DNA of 64,000 nt, taken from positions 310,001 to 374,000 of the forward strand of contig NZ_JAHVAP010000004.1 in NCBI RefSeq assembly GCF_024721155.1, written 5' to 3'. Both the position numbers and the translations under genes were made by a program. Positions 34,908-43,627 of this stretch are shown one piece after another. The notes under the pieces are model-generated. The model saw only the letters and a list, made by a program, of their open reading frames with translations, was not told the origin of the DNA and ran no database searches. The DNA is from Mucilaginibacter phenanthrenivorans (GTDB taxonomy: Bacteria > Bacteroidota > Bacteroidia > Sphingobacteriales > Sphingobacteriaceae). Within the stretch, counting starts at the first letter, position 1. Each line of letters starts with the position of its first letter.

Positions 34908-35975
34908 ATGAGAAAGCGCTACATATTTCTGTACATAATAACCTTAATTGGTTTGGCGTCAGCGGCAAATGCGCAGGATGCATTTTCGGGACTGATCAAA
35001 TCCAGCCCTGCTGATGCCACAAAATTATTTAACGCGTATGCCTTGCCTTTATTCAAGGGGCTGGGAGTTGATCAGAACAGTGGGTGGAACAATACCGCGA
35101 AAACCAAAAAAACATTACGGTTTGACATTAGGGTTACTGCGTCTGCTGCTTTTGTATCTTCTGCTGATAAAACCTTTGATGTAACAAAAATTGGCTTGTC
35201 GGACCATGTTCGCCCCGCCGATGCCAGCCAAACCATTACCCCAACTTTTGGCGGCAGGAAAAATATAGATGGCCCGCTTTTAAATATTTATGATGATAAT
35301 GGCCACAAGGTAAGCAGTTTTAATATGCCGGCCGGCGTTATTTCGTTTATCCCCGCTCCGCAGATCCAGGCAACCGTCGGATTGATTCAAAACACGGACA
35401 TAACCTTACGCGCCATTCCAAAAGTTACTGTCGGCAACGATTATGGAAGTATTTCAATGATAGGTTTTGGCCTAAAGCATGATATTATGCAGGACATTGC
35501 CGGTAAAACCGCGGATGCATTAATTCCATTTGACCTGGCAATTGCCATTGGTTATAGCCATTTAAAGCTTGATAAAACTTTATCGGTAACCCCCGAAAAT
35601 GGTGCACAACCAAAGGACAGCCAGCAAAGTACCGATTTCAGCAACCAGCATATTGATGGAAGCTTTAACAGCTTTATGGCACAGGTAATCGTATCGAAAA
35701 AACTATTGGCGTTTACACCCTTTTTAGCTGTAGGCTATAATACTACCCACGCCAGCGTTACAGCGGTTGGTAATTACCCGGTAACCACGGGCGGCACGCT
35801 TATAAGTAATACCTACACAACTTTTACCAACCCTGTGTCAATAAGCGAGGGCGTTATTAACGGTGCCCGTGCTGATGTGGGCTTCCAGTTAAACCTGGGA
35901 GTTTTCCGCTTTTATACATCTTATAGTATTGCGCAATATTCATCTGTTAACGCAGGCATTGGTTTCGGAATTTAG
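34908..35975 (+). CDS. exported DUF6588 family protein
   Basis: 355 residues from ATG 34908. An upstream ATG at 34878 would disrupt the signal peptide that follows (MRKRYIFLYIITLIGLA). The mature part begins with a helix-rich stretch and continues in amphipathic strands (NTDITLRAIPKVTVG, FDLAIAIGYSHLKLD) to the end. This is the pattern of DUF6588, a Bacteroidota outer-membrane-barrel-like family. Function unknown. It stands divergent from rluD with 77 bases between starts. Confidence 0.75.
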   Translation: MRKRYIFLYIITLIGLASAANAQDAFSGLIKSSPADATKLFNAYALPLFKGLGVDQNSGWNNTAKTKKTLRFDIRVTASAAFVSSADKTFDVTKIGLSDHVRPADASQTITPTFGGRKNIDGPLLNIYDDNGHKVSSFNMPAGVISFIPAPQIQATVGLIQNTDITLRAIPKVTVGNDYGSISMIGFGLKHDIMQDIAGKTADALIPFDLAIAIGYSHLKLDKTLSVTPENGAQPKDSQQSTDFSNQHIDGSFNSFMAQVIVSKKLLAFTPFLAVGYNTTHASVTAVGNYPVTTGGTLISNTYTTFTNPVSISEGVINGARADVGFQLNLGVFRFYTSYSIAQYSSVNAGIGFGI

Positions 35976-36038
35976 GACGATCCAGCATATAATATAAGGA
36001 TGGATACAAAAGCCAACCCTATATAATATATTTAACCT

Positions 36039-36932
36039 ATGGATCTCAACCTCGAAATTTTCAGCCCCGTTCATCAAATCAAAAACCAACTTTTTGATGA
36101 AAAGGGCTTGGAGGTATCTCTAAAGCGCGATGATCTCATCCACCCTATCATTTCAGGTAATAAATGGCGTAAACTAAAGTACGTTTTACAGCGCGCACAG
36201 ACCGAAAATAAAAATCACCTGGTAACATTTGGCGGCGCGTACTCCAACCACTTACTCGCAACTGCGGCGGCAGCTGCAAAGTTTGGTTTTAAGTCCACCG
36301 GGATTGTACGGGGCGAGGAAGTAACTAACGACACCCTTTTTCTTTGCCGCTTGCATGGAATGCAGTTAATTTTTGTTGATAGAGAAGCTTATCGTAATAA
36401 ACCAGAGTTATTTGTGCAATATTTTGGTGCTGATCCTACCTCGTTTTTTATAGATGAAGGCGGCGCATCACGTGAGGGTGCAAAAGGATGCAGTGAATTG
36501 ATCGATGAATTAACCGAAACCTACGATCACATTTTTTGTGCCTGCGGAACCGGGACAACCGCTGCGGGCATTATCAATGGTATTCAAAAAAATGAACTGC
36601 CAACTCAATTTAATGCGGTACCGGTGCTAAAAAACGGGGAGTTTTTAAAGGAAGAGATAAACCAGTTTTTATCCGGACCTGTCGATTATAATTTACATAC
36701 GGCATATCACTTCGGCGGCTATGGGAAAACCGATGACCGGCTTATATCCTTTATCAAACAATTTGTGGCAGAAACAGGCATATTAATAGAACCTGTTTAT
36801 ACTGGCAAAATGCTTTATGCCATTTATGACCTTGCCGCTAAGGATTATTTTAAACCCGGAAGCCGCATCCTCGCCATTCATAGCGGCGGCATCTGGGGGT
36901 TATTGGGTATGAAGGATAAATTTCAACTATAG
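36039..36932 (+). CDS. D-cysteine desulfhydrase / ACC deaminase family PLP enzyme
   Basis: 297 residues of the fold-type II PLP enzymes: KRDDLIHPIISGNKWRKLKY (the N-K-W-R-K region carries the PLP Lys), TFGGAYSNHLLATAAAAA, and GTGTTAAGII. A C-terminal GSRILAIHSGGIWG closes the domain. Family members remove sulphur or nitrogen groups from D-cysteine or 1-aminocyclopropane-1-carboxylate. D-cysteine desulfhydrase is the more common annotation in this phylum. No pathway neighbours decide it. Confidence 0.8.
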   Translation: MDLNLEIFSPVHQIKNQLFDEKGLEVSLKRDDLIHPIISGNKWRKLKYVLQRAQTENKNHLVTFGGAYSNHLLATAAAAAKFGFKSTGIVRGEEVTNDTLFLCRLHGMQLIFVDREAYRNKPELFVQYFGADPTSFFIDEGGASREGAKGCSELIDELTETYDHIFCACGTGTTAAGIINGIQKNELPTQFNAVPVLKNGEFLKEEINQFLSGPVDYNLHTAYHFGGYGKTDDRLISFIKQFVAETGILIEPVYTGKMLYAIYDLAAKDYFKPGSRILAIHSGGIWGLLGMKDKFQL

Positions 36933-36944
36933 ATCTTTAACCAG

Positions 36945-37036
36945 CGTTTATCAATCATAAGTTGACGTTTAAGTCTTTAGTTCAAAGACAAAATTTGACT
37001 CAAGGCTTGCGACTAAAGGCTATTGACTTGACATCA
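36945..37036. repeat. TTAAGTC-type word array between convergent genes
   Basis: Degenerate copies of GACTTAAG/AAGTCTTTAG and their relatives (TTGACTCAAGGCTTG, TTGACTTGAC) fill the 101-base gap between the PLP-enzyme stop (36932) and the AlkD-like stop (37034). The same words form the array at 41.96-42.09 kb. Confidence 0.5.
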
Positions 37037-37741
37037 GCACTTTACCATCTTTTTCTTTTTGCCGAGAGTTCCCTTATCCACGGCTTTGTTGATATAGGCC
37101 CCGGCATCGGGTGTTTTGCAGGCGGTACCGTTCATATCAACAGTAACGGCACCAATCTTTTTTGCGGCGTCCAGCGCGTCCTGGTTTAATGCTGTAACGT
37201 ATGAACCTACGCAAATAATGAAGTTATTCATTGTTACTTTAACCCTGTTAGGTGAAGAATGAATATTTTCAATGACCCTTTGCATAAGGTTTTTTAGCGC
37301 CGGAATATCAAGCTCACTGTCCGACTTAAGCGATACCCAATTGCCCAACGTGGACCAACCTGCCGCTGCAATGTAATCTACAGGTGAATCTATCCACTCC
37401 AAAGCCAATTCAAAACCATGTTTACCACCGGTAGCCACCCACGGCACCGTGTATTCGCTTATATTATTGGAGACAGCTTGTTTAGCCCAGGTTTGCAGGT
37501 CAGCTTTGCTCATTTGTTCATCGTCCGCAATAAGGCCGGCAAGGTACATGGCATCAGCATTACCCGTGGCGTAAAGATCCTTTGCCAATTGGTAATCCTT
37601 TTTAACCTGTTTTTGAATAGTTTTAAGATATTCCACTTTTACGCCAAAAAACGGCTCTTTGATACCGTGTTTTACTAATATCTTTTTGATGCTCTCGCTG
37701 CCATTGGCTTGCAGGTAGGTCATTATTTCAGGTACGGTCAT
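37034..37741 (-). CDS. DNA alkylation repair (AlkD-like) HEAT-repeat protein
   Basis: 235 residues with the helical ALK repeats of PF08713: FFGVKVEYLKTIQKQVKKDY, ADAMYLAGLIADD, WAKQAVSNNISEYTVPW, then the C-terminal region with MNNFIICVGSYV. AlkD removes 3-methyladenine and 7-methylguanine by wrapping distorted DNA. Family members can differ in activity. The last residues are Lys-rich (KKKKMVKC). It stands alone, with a word array at its stop codon. Confidence 0.8.
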   Translation of the reverse strand: MTVPEIMTYLQANGSESIKKILVKHGIKEPFFGVKVEYLKTIQKQVKKDYQLAKDLYATGNADAMYLAGLIADDEQMSKADLQTWAKQAVSNNISEYTVPWVATGGKHGFELALEWIDSPVDYIAAAGWSTLGNWVSLKSDSELDIPALKNLMQRVIENIHSSPNRVKVTMNNFIICVGSYVTALNQDALDAAKKIGAVTVDMNGTACKTPDAGAYINKAVDKGTLGKKKKMVKC

Positions 37742-37858
37742 AGCGATAATCTATATTTAAAGCGGTAAATAAAATTACAAAAAAGCGTTGGCTTTCAAAT
37801 AAATTTATCATTTGCTGTCCAATTTGATAACTTTAAACCGTCACAACTTAATCACCTT

Positions 37859-39829
37859 ATGAAAAAATATATCCTCGTTCCTTTCCTGTCATTGGCTATA
37901 TCTGCTGTGTTTGCACAAGCTAAACCAGACAGCGTTTCCTTTTTCCTTCATAAATTTGAGCAAAACATCGGTAAGGAAATCTATCGCATTAGCAAAACAG
38001 CAACTGAAATTACCTACACGGTTAATTTTAAATTCACCGATCGTGGTTCACCTGTACCATTAAAGGCGGAATTAAAATTAACGCCCGCATTTGAACCCCT
38101 GGGATTGAAGATAAAAGGCAACACCGCGCGTTCAGCAACCATAAACGATACAATCTCGATCACGGGTAACCAGGCCCGGATAAAGGTCGACGATTCCATC
38201 TATCATAAGAAAATAACAGCCTTAACCTTCCCTGTCGCCAGCTATGCACCCGGAACTGTTCAGCAGGTACTGCTACAGTATTGGAAAAACCATAAACAAC
38301 CTGCATCAATCACTACGCTTCCGTTCGGATCGGTACAAATCAAAAAGGATGGCGAGGATGCGATCAGTTTCAATGGCAAAACATTACAGCTTGAGCGCTT
38401 CACGGTTGGCGGCTTAATTTGGGGTCATGAAATTTTATGGGCTGATAAATCGGGCCAGCTGATCTGCCTGATCACAAATGACGCAGAGGCTGATAAACTG
38501 GAAATGATGCTGGAGACTTACGAATCGTTATTGCCAACGTTCATCGCAAAGGCTGCTACTTACGGCATGGAGATGTTCGCGAAATCTACCCCAAAAACTG
38601 CGGCTGTTGAGAAACTGATCGCCATAACCGGAGGAACTGTAATTGACGTTGTTAATTCAACGCCTATACCAAACGCAGTTGTGATAATAGAAAACGGTAT
38701 TATAAAAAAGGTTGGCAAGGCCGGTGAGGTAACAATTCCTGCAGGCGCTAAAATTATTGATGCTAAAGGAAAAACCATATTACCGGGTCTTTGGGATATG
38801 CATGCTCACTTCGAACAGGTTGATTGGGGGCCGGCCTATTTAGCTGCGGGTGTTACCACCGTTCGCGATTGCGGTAACGAGTTTGGCTTTATTAACTCGG
38901 TCCAAAGTGCAATTGATGGTGGCAAGGGGATCGGACCGAAGATCTTAAAGGCTGGTATTATTGACGGCAAGGGACCAATGGCGCTAGGAATAATCCAGGC
39001 CGATACCAAAGAAGAAGCCATAAAAGCAGTTGACCGTTATAAGGCAAATGGTTTTGTACAGATTAAAATTTACAGCTCGGCAAAGCCTGCAATTGTTAAG
39101 GCCATTTGCGAAGAGGCACATAAGGTTGGGCTCACGGTTACCGGGCATATCCCTAACGGGATGACATTACAGGCTGGCGTTGATTCTGGAATGGATATGG
39201 TTAACCATGTTCAGTATGTTTATTCCGTTATGAAACGCAATAAGGATCGTTCCATAAATTTTGAGGACTCATTAAGTATAGCAGCTCTAAAATTCATCAA
39301 GCAACATAATGTTGTTATCGATCCTACGCTGGGCGTTTTCGAGATGGTTTTCCGGTCCACTAAAGATAATATTACAGTTATGGAGCCGGCTTTTTATACG
39401 CTTCCGCTTCCATTACAGGCCATCTTTAAAAACACGGGAATGGATTCGGCAACTTCTCTTAAATTAAAACCCATTTGGGACAGTTTTCAAAAAACGGTAA
39501 AAGTACTTTATGATAATGGCGTAACCATAGTTGCCGGTACCGACCAGGGCTTCCCCGGCTACAGCCTCGACCGTGAGTTAGAGTTATATGTTCAAGCAGG
39601 CCTTACCCCTATCCAGGCCATCCGCACAGCAACCATCACGCCTGCAGCAGTAATGAAAATGGATAAGGAAACAGGATCGATAGATATTGGTAAAAGTGCC
39701 GATATTGTTATTATTGATGGCGATCCGTTAACTACTATCAGGGATATTCGTAAAGTAACCATTGTAATAAAGGCGGGGCGAATTTATGATCCTGTAGCTT
39801 TGCATAAAATGGTGGAGTTTGGGAAGTAA
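37859..39829 (+). CDS. exported amidohydrolase with imidazolonepropionase-like domain
   Basis: 656 residues with a signal peptide (about 19 residues, FAQAKPD follows). Residues about 30-240 form a beta-rich N-terminal domain. From about 260 to the end is an amidohydrolase domain with DMHAHFEQ (metal His pair), VTTVRDCGNEFG, the Lys in QIKIYSSAK (candidate metal-bridging), metal His in VTGHIPNG and MVNHVQYV, and the Asp of VAGTDQGFPG. The TATITPAAVMKMD and DIVIIDGDP boxes are typical of the family. Probable periplasmic dipeptidase/prolidase-like or imidazolonepropionase-like hydrolase. The substrate is uncertain. An inverted repeat begins four bases after its stop. Confidence 0.85.
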   Translation: MKKYILVPFLSLAISAVFAQAKPDSVSFFLHKFEQNIGKEIYRISKTATEITYTVNFKFTDRGSPVPLKAELKLTPAFEPLGLKIKGNTARSATINDTISITGNQARIKVDDSIYHKKITALTFPVASYAPGTVQQVLLQYWKNHKQPASITTLPFGSVQIKKDGEDAISFNGKTLQLERFTVGGLIWGHEILWADKSGQLICLITNDAEADKLEMMLETYESLLPTFIAKAATYGMEMFAKSTPKTAAVEKLIAITGGTVIDVVNSTPIPNAVVIIENGIIKKVGKAGEVTIPAGAKIIDAKGKTILPGLWDMHAHFEQVDWGPAYLAAGVTTVRDCGNEFGFINSVQSAIDGGKGIGPKILKAGIIDGKGPMALGIIQADTKEEAIKAVDRYKANGFVQIKIYSSAKPAIVKAICEEAHKVGLTVTGHIPNGMTLQAGVDSGMDMVNHVQYVYSVMKRNKDRSINFEDSLSIAALKFIKQHNVVIDPTLGVFEMVFRSTKDNITVMEPAFYTLPLPLQAIFKNTGMDSATSLKLKPIWDSFQKTVKVLYDNGVTIVAGTDQGFPGYSLDRELELYVQAGLTPIQAIRTATITPAAVMKMDKETGSIDIGKSADIVIIDGDPLTTIRDIRKVTIVIKAGRIYDPVALHKMVEFGK

Positions 39830-39832
39830 CTA

Positions 39833-39928
39833 TTTGAACCATGATTAAAGGATTTACTGATTATCAGGATGCTTATCGCGTTCAAAAAAAATCAGGAAAT
39901 CCTTTAATCAAATGAATCATGGTTCAAA
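39833..39928. repeat. 96-base inverted repeat element after the amidohydrolase gene
   Basis: TTTGAACCATGATTAAAGGA at the left (39833 on) pairs with the right end (CTTTAATCAAATGAATCATGGTTCAAA, split: CTTTAATCAAATG then AATCATGGTTCAAA, to 39928). The arms are imperfect because of a few extra bases. It is a candidate mobile hairpin element or strong terminator. No gene lies in the 229-base gap. A TAACTTTG box at 40035-40042 serves the following PurF gene. Confidence 0.65.
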
Positions 39929-40058
39929 AAAAGAACAAAATCACTGTTAATCAATCCATTTCAAGCTAATTCTCCCCCTAAATATTAATGCAATTTAATG
40001 ACATTGTTAATTCCAAGTTTTAACATTTAAATTTTAACTTTGCCGCTCATTAGTAATC

Positions 40059-41966
40059 ATGAGCGACTCGATTAAACATGAGTGCGGTGTGGCATTTATC
40101 CGCCTGTTAAAACCGCTTTCTTTTTATCAAAAAAAATACGGCACGGCCCTTTACGGCCTAAACAAACTTTACCTTTTAATGGAAAAACAACATAACCGCG
40201 GCCAGGATGGCGCGGGCGTTGCTACCATTAAACTCGACATTGAGCCCGGTAAACGCTACATAAGCCGACATCGATCAATGGCTTCGAATGCGGTTGCTGA
40301 TATCTTCGAATATATCCAGAAGAAATTTGCCGACATTCAAAAGGAGATGCCTGAAAAAATGGCGGATGCAGAATGGCTCAAAGAGCACGTAAGCTTTACC
40401 GGCGAAGTGTTATTGGGCCATTTGCGTTATGGTACCCATGGCAAAAACAGCATCGAGAACTGTCACCCTTTTTTAAGGCAGAACAACTGGATGACGCGTA
40501 ACCTGGTTATTGCAGGAAACTTCAACATGACGAATGTTGATGAACTACTACAGCAACTATACGACCTTGGCCAACATCCGAAGGAAAAAGCCGATACCAT
40601 TACCGTTCTTGAAAAAATAGGCCACTTTATAGATACCGAAAACCAGGGCCTGTTTGACCAGTATAAACGCGAAGGATTGGACGACAATATCGAAATCAGC
40701 AAGCTGATAGCTAATGATATGGATGTTGCCAAGATCCTGCGTAAATCAGCAAAAAACTGGGATGGTGGTTATACGATAGCAGGTATTTTAGGTCATGGTG
40801 ATGCATTTGTAATGCGTGATCCTGCGGGCATTCGTCCGGCTTATTATTACTATAATGATGAGATTGTTGTTGCAGCGTCTGAAAGACCCGCCCTCCAAAC
40901 GGCCTTTAATATCCCGATGGAGGATATCAAGGAAATCCAGCCCGGTCATGCTTTGATCGTTAAAAAGAATGGTAAAATCACAGAGGACAGGATAAGTGAG
41001 CCGGCTGAGAAAAAAGCGTGTTCTTTTGAACGCATTTATTTCTCCCGCGGCAGCGATGCTTCTATTTACCGTGAACGTAAGCAATTGGGTCGTTTACTTT
41101 GTGAGCAGATCTTAAATTTTGTAGATCACGATGTAAAAAACACCGTATTCTCCTATATACCTAACACTGCCGAGGTTGCTTTTTACGGCATGGTAGAGGG
41201 TGTACATAAATATATTAAAAAATACCAGCGCGACAGGTTACTGAACCGCGAGGATAAGATAAGTGAAGAGGAATTAACCGAAGTGCTTTCGATGGCGCCA
41301 AGGGTCGAAAAGATAGCGATTAAGGACGTTAAGCTGCGCACCTTTATTACGCAGGATGCAGACCGCAGCGAAATGGTAGCTCACGTTTATGATACTACTT
41401 ATGGCCTGATTAAAAAAGGTGCTGATACTTTGGTTGTTTTGGATGACTCGATCGTTCGCGGAACAACGCTTAAACAAAGTATCCTGAAGATCCTTGACAG
41501 GCTTGGCCCTAAAAAAATTGTAGTTGTTTCATCTGCACCGCAGATCCGTTTCCCGGATTGCTATGGCATCGATATGTCGCGCATGGGCGAGTTTGTTGCT
41601 TTTGAAGCAGCGATCAGTTTGCTTAAAGATGCAGGCAGAGACGATGTGATATTAAAAGTGTACCAACAATGTAAGGACAGTGCAAAACTTCCCAAGGAAG
41701 AGGTTGAAAATTACGTAAAAGCCATTTATGAGCCGTTTACCGACCAGGAGATCTCAGATCGCATTGCTAAAATCATCACCCCTAAAGAAATAAAAGCAGA
41801 AGTAAAGGTAATTTATCAAACGCTTGATAACCTGCATACAGCTTGTCCCGATCATTTGGGCGACTGGTATTTCTCAGGCAATTATCCAACCCCGGGTGGA
41901 AACAAGGTTGTTAACAGAGCGTTTGCCAACTGGATGGAAGGAAAGAATACAAGAGGGTATAATTAA
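40059..41966 (+). CDS. purF: amidophosphoribosyltransferase-like protein (long PurF-type)
   Basis: 635 residues, longer than the usual 470-510. The N-terminal glutaminase nucleophile is Cys9 in HECGVAFIR after an eight-residue leader that would need removal. MEKQHNRGQDGAGVATIK and RYGTHG follow. The C-terminal phosphoribosyltransferase part has the PRPP loop VVLDDSIVRGTT and SSAPQIRFPDCYGIDM. Extra sequence around residues 130-230 and a C-terminal tail (WYFSGNYPTPGGNK) distinguish this long Bacteroidota form. It should make phosphoribosylamine from PRPP and Gln at the first step of purine synthesis. A -7 box TAACTTTG lies 16 bases upstream. A shorter canonical PurF may exist elsewhere. Confidence 0.85.
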   Translation: MSDSIKHECGVAFIRLLKPLSFYQKKYGTALYGLNKLYLLMEKQHNRGQDGAGVATIKLDIEPGKRYISRHRSMASNAVADIFEYIQKKFADIQKEMPEKMADAEWLKEHVSFTGEVLLGHLRYGTHGKNSIENCHPFLRQNNWMTRNLVIAGNFNMTNVDELLQQLYDLGQHPKEKADTITVLEKIGHFIDTENQGLFDQYKREGLDDNIEISKLIANDMDVAKILRKSAKNWDGGYTIAGILGHGDAFVMRDPAGIRPAYYYYNDEIVVAASERPALQTAFNIPMEDIKEIQPGHALIVKKNGKITEDRISEPAEKKACSFERIYFSRGSDASIYRERKQLGRLLCEQILNFVDHDVKNTVFSYIPNTAEVAFYGMVEGVHKYIKKYQRDRLLNREDKISEEELTEVLSMAPRVEKIAIKDVKLRTFITQDADRSEMVAHVYDTTYGLIKKGADTLVVLDDSIVRGTTLKQSILKILDRLGPKKIVVVSSAPQIRFPDCYGIDMSRMGEFVAFEAAISLLKDAGRDDVILKVYQQCKDSAKLPKEEVENYVKAIYEPFTDQEISDRIAKIITPKEIKAEVKVIYQTLDNLHTACPDHLGDWYFSGNYPTPGGNKVVNRAFANWMEGKNTRGYN

Positions 41967-42091
41967 GTCTTAAGTCGAGAGTCAGAAGTCTTAAGTCAAT
42001 AATAAAAAAAGTCCGAACCATTAACTGGATTCGGACTTTTGCTTTTGTACTAAAATGACTCAAGACTTGGAACTCAAGACTAAGAACTCCT
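41964..42091. repeat. TTAAGTC-type inverted arrays around a terminator
   Basis: The left array (TTAAGTCTTAAGTCGAGAG and on, 41964-41998) supplies the stop codon of the PurF gene. The right array (about 42056-42088, GACTCAAGACTTGG and variants) is its reverse complement. The terminator at 42007-42040 lies between them. Confidence 0.65.
42007..42040 (+). terminator. bidirectional intrinsic terminator between PurF gene and a convergent gene
   Basis: The 11-bp stem AAAAGTCCGAA (42007-42017) pairs with TTCGGACTTTT (42030-42040) around a 12-base loop. A-run on the left and T-run on the right give terminator polarity in both directions. Confidence 0.75.
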
Positions 42092-42415
42092 TTACCCTCT
42101 CAACCTTTTCAAATTAACAGCCACCAGGTAATTATAATTTTCAGCCAAAATTGCTTTAGCATCGGGTAGCATACCTTCATTGGTGTATGATTGCTTTAAC
42201 GCCGATTTCGCCGAATTAAATACCTGCAACAAAATTTCAGGAAGTATTTTCACGGCAATAACCGGGTAATAATCCTTCTGCAATTTTGATCTTCCGCTTT
42301 CGGTGACCATGTTTAGTTCCCAGGTGTCGTCTGATTTAAAACCATGCTCTTTGGCAGCATTCATTAAATCATAAAGGTACATCCGGGTTTCTGTTTCTAC
42401 TGTTTTGTCGCTCAT
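42092..42415 (-). CDS. 107-aa protein of unknown function
   Basis: This is a soluble 107-residue protein, helical by composition (RMYLYDLMNAAKEHGFK, EILLQVFNSAKSALKQSY), with no signal peptide or known motif. Its ATG comes two bases after the stop of a 40-aa Lys-rich frame, so the two are probably co-transcribed. No function can be given. Confidence 0.65.
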   Translation of the reverse strand: MSDKTVETETRMYLYDLMNAAKEHGFKSDDTWELNMVTESGRSKLQKDYYPVIAVKILPEILLQVFNSAKSALKQSYTNEGMLPDAKAILAENYNYLVAVNLKRLRG

Positions 42416-42417
42416 GT

Positions 42418-42540
42418 TTATTTCTTAACGCCTGAATCTGATTTTGAGCCTTTTTCGTTTTGATATGACGACACTTTTTTATTTGCGTTTACAGTAGGTG
42501 CTTTTTTAACCTCTTTTACTGTTTTTCTGTCTTTGCTCAT
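42418..42540 (-). CDS. 40-aa Lys/Ser-rich small protein
   Basis: An ATG at 42540 opens a 40-codon frame beginning MSKDRKTVKEVKKAPTVNAN and ending SDSGVKK, then TAA at 42418-42420. The next gene starts two bases later, an operon-like spacing. The composition (basic, polar, no hydrophobic core) suggests a disordered small protein. It could be a leader peptide for the 107-aa gene. Confidence 0.5.
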   Translation of the reverse strand: MSKDRKTVKEVKKAPTVNANKKVSSYQNEKGSKSDSGVKK

Positions 42541-42764
42541 TGTATTGTTTATTGGGTTTGATGATAATTTAACGCAGATACCGGGGTATTATTAGCCAAA
42601 GGATAAATATTGTTTAAAGGAAATTAAACAATGCGTACGCGCAGGCCACTGCATTGGGATGGATTTTTCTAAAGATAAGATTTATATTGAGAATTAGAAG
42701 GGTTTTGAAAAACTTATATTACTTTGTAGTGAGCCGCCCCATCTACTCTTCAACAATCGCCATC

Positions 42765-42801
42765 CTACCAATGACTAATGCCCGATGACAACTGACTATT
42801 A
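42765..42801. repeat. AATGACTAATG-type word array abutting the LysE-family stop codon
   Basis: Copies of AATGACTAATG and GATGACAACTGAC run up to the minus-strand stop codon at 42799-42801. The rest of the 258-base gap (42541-42764) shows nothing else recognisable. Confidence 0.45.
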
Positions 42802-43452
42802 ACCCCCGGGAGCGGAGAATACAAAATGAGTAACAAGCTTGTCAAGCAACACAAACGACGCAATAATAAGGGCGATCCCGGCAACCTCATTAAGCCGGTG
42901 AACAAATTTAACCGAGATCCTGTCGCGAAGTTTATCGGCATAAAAAGCTTTTGTGGTGTCAAGGCCGAACTGAACAATAAGTATAGTCAAGAACATGATG
43001 GCTATTTTTACGGAGCGGTTGGGCACCCCTTCGTGGTAAACAGTACTCGCTGCACCTATAACTATTGTCCAATGAAAAAGTATGGTTGGATTGAATATAC
43101 ACATCACAAAGCCCTTTAAAAAATAGCCGGCGCGATGCAGTGTAGTAGGTATAGTATTTTTATAGTTGATCTCTGATTTTTTGAACATGTAGTAAATACC
43201 TATCGCAAATAAAATGGTGCTGCCAAATATGCCTGCGTAGGTTTTATCATGTGCCGTGATATCAAAATATTGAGATCCGAAGAGGATGGCGCCAACAAAA
43301 ACCATATCGCTGCAGACTACTCCCAAAGCCAAAGCAACCCCGGCATGAAAGCCTTTTTCTATACTGGTTTTTATTAAAGCAAAGAAAACCGGGCCGGTCA
43401 AAAACGTCAACACTAATCCAAACCCTATACCCGAAATAATAGCTTCTATCAT
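42799..43452 (-). CDS. LysE-family transporter
   Basis: 217 residues with about six membrane segments. The N-terminal LysE pattern is GFGLVLTFLTGPVFFALIKTSIEKG (split: GFGLVLTFLTGPVFF, ALIKTSIEKG). The long polar loop between TM3 and TM4 (YKNTIPTTLHRAG) is typical. LysE relatives export amino acids or other small molecules. The cargo cannot be told from sequence. It stands alone, with a word array at its stop codon. Confidence 0.85.
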   Translation of the reverse strand: MIEAIISGIGFGLVLTFLTGPVFFALIKTSIEKGFHAGVALALGVVCSDMVFVGAILFGSQYFDITAHDKTYAGIFGSTILFAIGIYYMFKKSEINYKNTIPTTLHRAGYFLKGFVMCIFNPTILFHWTIVIGAASTVYHEGVPNRSVKIAIMFLTILIVQFGLDTTKAFYADKLRDRISVKFVHRLNEVAGIALIIASFVLLDKLVTHFVFSAPGG

Positions 43453-43627
43453 TAATTTAGGCTTATATGCCGCTCGATTTTAAAAAAGACAGCACGAATA
43501 TGCAATTTTATATGTTAAACAACCAAACTTAAATTTGTGATTTTATTAATTAAAAATACAGCAGAATTCTAAAAAATACCTATGTTTAGTGTTTTAATTA
43601 CACCCTTGGTACAAACCTAATTAAACA

